Shown here in pieces: positions 56,670 through 64,000 of a stretch of DNA of 64,000 nucleotides. Source of the DNA: Margaritispora aquatica (Eukaryota > Ascomycota > Leotiomycetes > Helotiales > Discinellaceae); the NCBI GenBank assembly GCA_007644065.1, contig VJWN01000002.1:1079831-1143830 (forward strand), in the 5' to 3' direction. Made by a program: the position numbers and the translations under genes. How positions within the stretch are numbered: position 1 is the first letter of the stretch; each line of letters starts with the position of its first letter. The notes beneath the pieces were generated by a model, which saw only the letters and a list, made by a program, of their open reading frames with translations, made no database searches and had not been told where the DNA came from.

Positions 56670-58189
56670 TTACGCCGCCGTCTTACCAAAACCAAGAAAC
56701 CTCCTCTCCAAATACTTCAACAGGTCATCTACCAACTCATCCTCCACAATGCCCTCCTGCCAGCTAACACCCACAACCAAGGACTTGCCTCTAATACTAA
56801 TGACACTACATCCCAGCGCCGCGCCCGTCACCATCGCCGACTGCGTGAACGTTAATTTCTCCAGGTCCACGCCCTTGCTTCCGGCCGGAGCCGCAGGAAG
56901 CTTGATGGCTCCCACGTTCGAAACCTCGTATGTCGTGCCTCGCTGAGGCTTGGCTATCATGACGCGACAGAACTCATCAAAGTCATTGTTGATGCTCGCC
57001 AGCGCATGCAGGCTCAACGGTCCTCGAATCGGTACATTTTCGAGCTCTTCAGCGATAGCAGTCGAGTACTGGCTTGAGATCTTCTCAATCACAGCATCTT
57101 CCTCAGGTGATCCCTCTGCTGCGGTCCGCGCCAGAGACAGCGTGTCGGCGTCCCAGTCTAGCGAGATCTCCGAGATGTGGTTCAGCATCTCGTCCTCGGA
57201 GGCCCCGGTGAAGCGACGCATGGAGTAGGGCGTTGCGGCGCGGAAACCGTTGGCGAGCGGGACTTTAGCAGCGAGGTGAATGATGATGAGGCCGTGGAGG
57301 AGGCCGGTGAGAGTTGTTTTCAGACGGCGGCATTCTTGGAGGGCGGTTGTTACCGTTGCGGGAGGGATAGTGAGGGCTTGGACTTTGGAGTGGAAGGTGG
57401 AGAAGGAGAAGGAGGGAGGTGCGAAGGCAAAGACATCGAGGGGGGTGGGAAGTGCTGCTGCGAGGGGAGTCGCTGTTGTTGTGGCAGTGGGTGTTGCGGT
57501 CGCTGGAGTTTGGGGTGGTTGGGCAGGAAGTGGGTAAGCTTCTTCGAGGTAGGAGATGCGAGGTAGAGCAGCGGGGACTTTGAATGGCCAGTTGACCTCG
57601 ATATCCGACTTCGACACAGCCTGTTGAAGAAATCCTATGAAGGATTTGTGGAAGTTTGCACTGCTAGTTCCATCTCCAATAGCGTGGTTGTTGATGAATA
57701 GGATATCGATTCGAACCGTAGTGTCCGAATCCTCTGACTCGTGTTTCAGAACCGTGACTTTCCAAGCCGGCTTGGTATCTTGGTCTTTCCAGCGATACTC
57801 ATGAGTCTTCCCGATGAGTTTGGAAAGCGCCGCATCTTGTTCTGGTTTAGCAACACTCAGGGTTTGAAATTCTACAGCGTCTTCCCATGCGATGGTTTCG
57901 AGAATACTAAAATGTGCTTCTACTTCGGGAGTGTTCTCGACCAAGCCATAGCAAAGAGCGGGATGTCTTTCAATGGTGTGGTAGAGTGCATATTTGAGAA
58001 GCTGAACAAAGTAGTCTGGGGTGCCGTTGACGATGTCTTTGGAGAAAATGTATGTTCCAGTTACACCGCAAGAGTGGTACTGCCCCCAAGCGTGTCTTGC
58101 TGCATAGAATTTGCCGAAAGCACCTGAATGCATTAGTTTAAGAAGTTCAGTAGCTTCGAGCACTTACCTGCTGGGACTGTTCGAGGCAT
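56670..58189 (-). CDS. Alcohol acetyltransferase-like protein (condensation/AATase fold)
   Basis: Exons (complement) 58189-58168 and 58123-56670, giving 491 aa. The first exon encodes only MPRTVPA; a GTAAGT donor and a short intron join it to GAFGKFYAARHAWGQ. The acyltransferase motif HAIGDGTSS (HxxxD type, within FINNHAIGDG) marks a CoA-dependent acyltransferase fold related to yeast Atf1/2 and to condensation domains. The middle has a Pro/Ala/Thr-rich linker (TPATATPTATTTATPLAAA). The C-terminal FTQSAMVTGAALGCSVISIRG is typical of the family. Transfer of acetyl groups to alcohols or other hydroxyls is inferred. It has no metabolic neighbours, so it does not look like part of a gene cluster. 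Confidence 0.85.
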
Positions 58190-59097
58190 TGCGGGAGTTT
58201 GATTAGGCGAGACGAAGGTGGTGATTCTGTTTTGGTGAAAGGTGTGCACTCAAATATAGTTTTTATAAGGTAATGACCAAGTTCCAAGTCTAAATATGAA
58301 GGAAAGTACTTGGAAATCTAAGTAATGTAAGGTTGATGAGGATGGTATGAAAAGTCTTCGGAACAGTTACAACTCCTTTCCTTTATACTTAGTTTTCAAG
58401 AACAATACAGGTGACTCATGTAGATGGAGTAATGAAGCAAACAAGATCAACCCCACTTGTCGTCTCCCGCAGATCTTACTTGTAGGCTCCTTGAATTTGC
58501 CAACCTTGGATACATGAGGCTCAACAGATACGAACACGAGGACGAGGACGAGGATACCTTGGACTACGCCCTATTTATGAGGAACATACACATTCGGACT
58601 AATCGTCCGAAGTTTCGCGAACGTGCAGTATTTGTGCCCCAAGTAACAGGAGGTTCCATCGAGCGCTATGACTCACGTGATAGAGGGGTAGTACTGTAGT
58701 GTAGATTCGCTGGAGGAGTGGGATATCTCACCCTCGTCTCTTACCTATGATACCTATGAGTGACTCAACAAGTAAGATCTTACATGAAATATTCCTTTTT
58801 TCTCTCAATTCGCTTCACTTCACTGGATTGAATACTATTCCTTTTCCTCTTCAAACTCTCTTATCTTAGCGGGTCTAGACAACACGCAAGCTTTCTCTCA
58901 ACTACATAATCCACTACAGTCGTGGTACATCCACTTGAACTCCGTATATCACGGAGTCTCACGATCCTCTTGGTGGTACTTAACACTTCACAGCCTACCT
59001 CTTTTCCTCCCGGTTATCTCAATCCTACGTTTAAGAGTCTCAAGTACGCCTTGCATCTATCTGTGACCCAATTGGATCTTCTGACATACCTGCAAAC
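58190..59097. other. Divergent promoter region, no gene seen
   Basis: Between the acetyltransferase gene (-) and the aminotransferase gene (+). A short ORF at 58457-58699 begins with TTG and has no support. Pyrimidine-rich near 58800-58870. Confidence 0.45.
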
Positions 59098-60617
59098 ATG
59101 GCCGAGACCGTCAACCATCTCACAGAAACCGGAGTCGAAGCTGCCAACGCAGCGATGGCAGAACTGTCCATCCACGACCTCGATGCCTCATTGTTGAAGA
59201 TCACCAAGACATCTACGCTCCGTCCTGTTCCCGAGACCAACTCTGCTGAAGTATGGGCGGCAAAGAGCTGTACAGATCACATGGTTAGTGTCACGTGGAC
59301 AGCCGACTATGGCTGGCACGCACCTGAGATCAAGCCATACGGACCTATCTCGATGATGCCGACTGCTTCATGTCTTCATTATGCGACGCAGTGTTTTGAG
59401 GGCATGAAAGTTTATCGTGGATATGATGGCAAGTTGAGACTTTTCAGACCGGATAGAAACTGCAATCGCTTAGTGATGAGCTCGACTCGTGTTGCATTGC
59501 CAGCTTTTGATCCTGTGGAACTGGAGAAGCTGATCAAGGCTTTGATGAAGCTTGATGGTGCACGTAAGACCTTGCACAATCTTACCACAGAAACGGGCCT
59601 CTAACACAAAGCAGGTTGGCTTCCAAAATCCGAACCGGGAAGCTTCCTCTACCTCCGTCCAGCAATCATCGGCAACGGCGAGGAATTGGGCGTCAAGTCT
59701 CCCTCAGAAGTACTACTGTTCATCATTGCCGTCCCCTGGCCAGATCTCTCCACCGGCACACCTCCTGGCACCGCAAAGGGGCCACCAGGTCTCAAGCTCC
59801 TCGCTTCCAAGAACGACGTGCGTGCCTGGCCAGGTGGCTTCGGTTATGCGAAGGTGGGCGCAAACTACGGCCCTGCGTTTGTAGCACACATGGAAGGTCG
59901 CAAGAGAGGCTATGACCAGATCCTGTGGCTGCTTGGCTCGGAGTTCCAAGTCACCGAGGCGGGAGCGAGTAACTTCTTCATTGTGTGGAAGACGAAGGAG
60001 GGTATCTTGCAACTTATCACCGCGCCACTGGATGGGAAGATTATCCTCGATGGTGTGACGAGGCGGAGTGTGCTTGAGCTGGCTAGGGAGAGGATGGTTG
60101 CAGGCTCAGACCATGTCACTGACGGACTTGAACGTCTAGAGGTCGTTGAGTACGTATATTTCTTGCCTTGTCTTTCCCAAATATCAGAGATTCGTCATTT
60201 CAGCCGTATTGTCCAAACCAATGCACTCCAAAGAGCTCTTCAAAACCAATGAGTATCAATGTACCTCTTTGATATGCAAACTAACAATCCCAATAGGAGG
60301 ATGTTCACCATGACTGAAGTCGTCGAGGCACAAAAGGAAGGAAGACTCATCGAGGCCTTTGTATCCGGAACAGCATACTTCATCACTCCCATCTCGGCCG
60401 TGAATTTCAAGGACGAAGAGCTCGTTTTCCCCATGGGTGGTGGCGAAGGTGGATACTACGGCCAGGTTTTGAAGAAGGTAAGCGCTTCATTCCCTTATAT
60501 CTAGGTATCTTTTTCTAGAGAGTGAAATGTCAGCTAACAAATTATCTCTAGTGGCTGACGGACATCAAGTATGGCAACGAGAGCCACGAATGGGGAGTAG
60601 TTATAGATGAGGAATAG
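59098..60617 (+). CDS. Branched-chain amino acid aminotransferase
   Basis: Exons 59098-59563, 59615-60149, 60297-60477 and 60552-60617, giving 415 aa. A PLP enzyme that interconverts Leu, Ile and Val with their 2-keto acids. Seen are the fold-type IV segments LHYATQCFEGMKVYRG, LRLFRPDRNCNR, the GYAKVGANYGP loop (its Lys is the expected PLP-binding residue), GYDQILWLLG and the signature FQVTEAGASNFF. The C-terminal part has FVSGTAYFITPISAVN. There is no clear mitochondrial presequence (N terminus MAETVNHLTETGVEAAN), so a cytosolic form is more likely. The third intron (147 bp) is longer than its neighbours. Confidence 0.95.
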
Positions 60618-61347
60618 AAGGCCGCACAGGGACGAGAGAACCTAGAGGCAGCAAAAGTCGTAGCTTAACGTTGTAAATGACTTGCTAGACGGTATGCTTT
60701 CAAAATGCTAGAGCAAATACACCCACGATTCAATGAATGAACTGAAACGAGCACGTCTTAATCAACTGTATCTCTATTTTGTAAAGTCATTTGTAAATTT
60801 TCATGCTTAGTACAAACTAGGTATGATATATACAAGTAAAAATCATAGTTGTGAGTACATAGCGGGAAGATGCCAAAGTATCGCCCTGCATTGTTGACTA
60901 CATGTAGCTACGGCGTTGCCATCTAGATTTAAGGTGAGAGCATGGTGGTGTTAGGGTAGCTAAGCTTTGAAATTATAAGAGAGCTTTCCGCCTATAATAT
61001 AGTGAGCAAGATAGGCTATTTGCTCATTGTAGGTAGGTCAAGTGGATTGGGACTTGGAAGGGTGTGGGTAATAAGTTAAGCGAGGCTAAGAATTCATCAA
61101 CTTATCTATCTGCCTTAGGTACATACCCCACACACGACAGTGAAATTCTTTGTAGCACGAACTATACTTCTCATGTAGTTCTACACTGCTAGTTCTAGCT
61201 AATAGCCTGTTCGATGTGCCTAACCAAAAGGTACCCATGCTCTAATACCGCCAAACCGCCTTGCAGTAAAGAATAGCTTCCCTTCAAACAAAGTTCGAGA
61301 ACTCGATCCAAATCTAATGGTTCTCTTCCTTCGTTGGGCTCTCTGAC
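60618..61347. other. Convergent 3' intergenic region, no gene seen
   Basis: Between the aminotransferase (+) and the hypothetical gene (-). No coding or RNA signal. Confidence 0.5.
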
Positions 61348-62202
61348 TCAAACTGATGTTTTTCTCTTCTTAGACTTCGAAGTCGAATTGGGATCCTTTA
61401 CGTCCGTCGAATGTTCCCAACTCATACTGGTGTGCCGGACATTTTGCACATGATCAAGTGGAAGACCATGCAAATTCGGCATGAAAAGCTGAATGATATA
61501 CATGTCGCCCTTAAAATCATCATATCCCAGCATCGCCAGGCCATCAATCAGGCCCCCTCCCGAGCTAAACTTCTCCCTGATGATGCTTACACCATTAACC
61601 AAGCCCCACGCTTGCTCTCTGCCAGGTCCTGCTTGCAAGAGAGATCCTACTTGGAACATCTTGCCACCACGGAAACTGCCACACTGATGCACGAACGCGA
61701 GTTGGCTATCGTGACTGGTCTTCAGCTGCTCGGGTACCTTGGCCCGGCCGTCGTTGACAACCGTCAGCTTCAGGGTTTCAAAGCAAACATTTGCAAAATC
61801 TGGGCCCGGGAAGGATCTTTTCGGATTGCTGTAGCATCCTTTCATCGTCACGACACAACCTCTCGCTCTGACATATACTCCCTTCTCTTGTGCACCACTA
61901 TGGTTGCCGATATTGGTTTGTCGACGGAGCGCGATGTGGCTATTCCGTTGCAATATGGCTCGGTTGTAAGTATGCTCGCTCCAAGCTTTGACTCTGTTGC
62001 TGGCATGCTCGAGGAGAGGCGCAAGTGTTGTGAGGAACTTGAGGCAATCGTCCCAGTTGTCGGCTATGGATGAGGCGAAATCTGGTTCCTCCCAAAGATT
62101 CATGGTGATGCTAGTAGTTCCATTTTCCACGTTGAAATCTGGGCAATCAGTGAGGAGTCTTAAGACTGCGTTTACAACTCGTGGACGTCTCTCGTCTGTC
62201 AT
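61348..62202 (-). CDS. Hypothetical protein with C-terminal NLS-like tail
   Basis: Single exon, 284 aa. No domain recognised. It is predicted mostly soluble, with segments such as NLWEEPDFASSIADNWDDCLKF (split here as NLWEEPDFASS and IADNWDDCLKF) and LDGLAMLGYDDFKGD-like text near the end. The C terminus STSKSKKRKTSV is a likely nuclear localisation signal. A plus-strand ORF overlaps but has less protein-like composition, so the minus strand is preferred. Confidence 0.6.
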   Translation of the reverse strand: MTDERRPRVVNAVLRLLTDCPDFNVENGTTSITMNLWEEPDFASSIADNWDDCLKFLTTLAPLLEHASNRVKAWSEHTYNRAILQRNSHIALRRQTNIGNHSGAQEKGVYVRARGCVVTMKGCYSNPKRSFPGPDFANVCFETLKLTVVNDGRAKVPEQLKTSHDSQLAFVHQCGSFRGGKMFQVGSLLQAGPGREQAWGLVNGVSIIREKFSSGGGLIDGLAMLGYDDFKGDMYIIQLFMPNLHGLPLDHVQNVRHTSMSWEHSTDVKDPNSTSKSKKRKTSV

Positions 62203-62927
62203 TGTGATGTGTTGATGAGACTAAATCTATCCTATATTATTATTGTTGTTATGAGAAATAGAATGGAGAATAATAGGGAGGAAATAAGTTGAGCTCTGCT
62301 AAGTTTTCCTCATTGCTGCCTGCCTACCGTTTTTCCTCACAACGTTGAGGGAGAAAGAGCGCTATGGGCTAAAGTCAAGTGAGGCATCTCGTATGAGGAA
62401 AGAAGTGGTGGTGGTCTTAGAGCGTTCAACATCTCTCCCGACCTGTTGACATCCACAACCTAGTAATGCTTCCAAGATGTTGAGGATCTTGTTAGAGAAG
62501 AGCGATTGTTGCAGATTTAAATGAAACTGAGCAACAGCTTCGGGGGCCATTCGTTTCTTTAGCATTGTGTCAGGTTGTCTGTATGGATATTGCCGTTATA
62601 CGAAGCTGCTTTCACTTAAATAGCTTGAATCAAAGTAAGAAGCACCATTAAAAATCATAATAATAAACAAAACTCATTAATCTATCTCAAATCGAAATTG
62701 AAACCTCATCGACGTACACACCACTAAGCGAGCCAAGTCAAGCTACCACACGTGTAGCTAGCGGCGGCACCCAGTGGGGCACAATGAGGGGCAGTCTCGC
62801 ATCCAAGCAGGGGTAGGTACAGCAAAGTCCCATAGGTAAAGAACACAATTCAGACCGCTCCAAAACACGATCCTCAACACTTATTCTCACACTCTTTTCT
62901 CACTCACCATATACACAAGCAAACACA
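62203..62927. other. Divergent promoter region, no gene seen
   Basis: Upstream of the hypothetical gene (-) and the phosphomannomutase gene (+). A minus-strand ORF at 62362-62565 has no support. Confidence 0.45.
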
Positions 62928-63875
62928 ATGGCTTCCGCAGCTTATCCACCGCTCGATCAGCGTCCCATCGCAAACACAATCTGCCTGTTCGATGTCGACG
63001 GAACGCTGTCTCTAGCTCGTCAAGTATGCCCCTCCTCTCCAGCACACAGCTCAGAACAGCACAGCTAACACATCACCCCACCCCCCAGGATGCCACGCCC
63101 TCGATGCTCGCGCTGCTCTCGGCGCTCCGCCAAAAATGCGCCATCGGCTTCGTCGGCGGCTCGGACCTGCTCAAGCAGCAAGAGCAGCTGGGCTCGTCGA
63201 CCCGACCCGTAACGAGCATGTTCGACTTCTGTTTCTCGGAGAACGGGCTCACGGCGTACAAGCTCGGGGAGCCGTTGGCGAGCACGTCGTTCATCTCGTG
63301 GCTCGGCGAGCCTAAGTACAAGAAGCTGGTCAGGTTCATCCTGCACTACATCGCGGACCTGGAGCTGCCGATCATGCGGGGCACGTTCGTCGAGTTCAGA
63401 AATGGCATGATCAATGTGAGTCCGATTGGGAGGAACGCCAGCACCGAAGAGAGGATCGAGTACGAGAAGTTCGACAAGGTGCATAAGATCCGCGAGACAA
63501 TGGTGAGCGTATTGAAGGAGGAGTTTAAGGATTTGGGCCTGACGTACGTTAATAACCCCCTCGCATGCATTTCCTATCTTCCAACATTCATGCACGGCGC
63601 TGACTCCCCTCCCTCCCCACAGGTACTCCATCGGTGGCCAAATCTCCTTCGACGTCTTCCCCGCCGGCTGGGACAAGACATACTGCCTGTCGCACTTAGA
63701 GAAGGAAGCCCAGCTCCCAGGCGGAATCGCATACACCACCATCCACTTCTTCGGCGACAAGACGTACAAGGGCGGCAATGATTACGAGATCTACACCGAT
63801 CCCAGGACGATTGGACATGCGGTCAACAATCCCGACGAGACGGCTGCGGAGATCAAGAAGTTGTTTGATCTGTGA
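62928..63875 (+). CDS. SEC53: Phosphomannomutase
   Basis: Exons 62928-63023, 63089-63543 and 63623-63875, giving 267 aa, the usual size of eukaryotic PMM. It converts mannose-6-phosphate to mannose-1-phosphate for GDP-mannose, feeding glycosylation and GPI anchors, in the cytosol. A HAD-superfamily enzyme: the catalytic motif [11 protein letters not shown] lies at the end of exon 1, [16 protein letters not shown] and [12 protein letters not shown] follow, with [19 protein letters not shown] and [21 protein letters not shown] (Mg and substrate residues) later. Exon 2 has high GC compared with the surroundings. The C terminus KKLFDL is typical. Confidence 0.96.
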
Positions 63876-64000
63876 GGTGGTTGGGTAGGTAGGGTAGGTA
63901 GGAATTAGATGAGGAGAGCGTTGTGTGAGATACCTTGGTAGCGTGGGGTGGGAAAGGAACATGAGTACACATGGTCAGGCATTTATTTGGACATGAAGAT

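Noticed and set aside
56670..58189. Possible secondary-metabolite cluster around the acetyltransferase-like gene
   Set aside because: Neighbours are a hypothetical protein and a primary-metabolism aminotransferase; no synthase, P450, transporter or regulator is nearby.
58457..58699. 80-codon plus-strand ORF with acidic run
   Set aside because: Starts with TTG, has no domain and lies in promoter space between two genes.
61411..62073. Plus-strand ORF of 220 codons
   Set aside because: Antisense to the 284-aa minus-strand ORF, which has a longer frame, an ATG start and an NLS-like tail; the plus frame has poorer composition.

Overview
The window looks like nuclear DNA of a filamentous ascomycete (Pezizomycotina, plausibly Leotiomycetes; the class is a guess from general protein resemblance). 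The genes carry many short introns, mostly 45-95 bp, with GTAAGT-like donors, CTAAC branch sites and TAG/CAG acceptors. Gene spacing is compact, intergenic DNA is pyrimidine-rich, and the content is housekeeping genes plus a few fungal accessory genes. No transposon, CRISPR array or viral sequence was seen. Exon joints were worked out by hand from splice signals and frame continuity.

Layout. 1-1930: 3'-truncated HSP70/actin-fold protein (-). 3099-5341: large acidic hypothetical protein (+). 5566-6860: tyrosyl-tRNA synthetase (-). 7516-10059 and 10971-13032: two convergent proteins sharing an N-terminal STAND/NLR-type domain, one with ankyrin repeats. 13294-14181: SDR oxidoreductase (-). 14619-15456 and 15682-18057: divergent mitochondrial pair, MICOS subunit and intermediate peptidase OCT1. 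19039-22079: HAK/KUP potassium transporter (-). 22936-24017: doubtful ORF with an exact 69-bp tandem duplication, and a small secreted-protein candidate. 24662-26092: Wss1-like WLM metalloprotease (-). 26894-27073: tRNA-Ile(UAU) (-). 27267-28259: GPATCH11-like (+). 28454-31355 and 31478-33856: divergent mitochondrial PPR-like protein and ORC3. 34574-35224: hypothetical. 35700-37959: SSR4 chromatin-remodelling subunit (-). 38665-40591: 6-phosphogluconate dehydrogenase (-). 42356-43405: RRM protein (+). 45559-46871: secreted pectate lyase (+). 48170-50525: GH47 alpha-mannosidase (-). 51101-51925: ATG10 (+). 52191-52935: U1A/U2B''-type snRNP protein (-). 53198-54392: ARPC1 (+). 54672-56213: hypothetical (+). 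56670-58189: alcohol acetyltransferase-like (-). 59098-60617: branched-chain aminotransferase (+). 61348-62202: hypothetical (-). 62928-63875: phosphomannomutase (+).

The most unusual element is the tRNA-Ile(UAU) gene. Removing a 42-nt intron at the usual position 37/38 and a second 65-nt insertion in the D arm gives a clean 73-nt tRNA. The D-arm insertion has complete spliceosomal-type signals (GTAAGT, CTAAC, TTTAG). A second notable point is a pair of good alternative 3' splice sites in intron 1 of the 6-phosphogluconate dehydrogenase gene. One of them adds an in-frame, arginine-rich 30-residue N-terminal segment.

The genes do not form one pathway. Several are divergent pairs over short shared promoters: MICOS/OCT1, PPR/ORC3, U2B''/ARPC1 and tRNA/GPATCH11.
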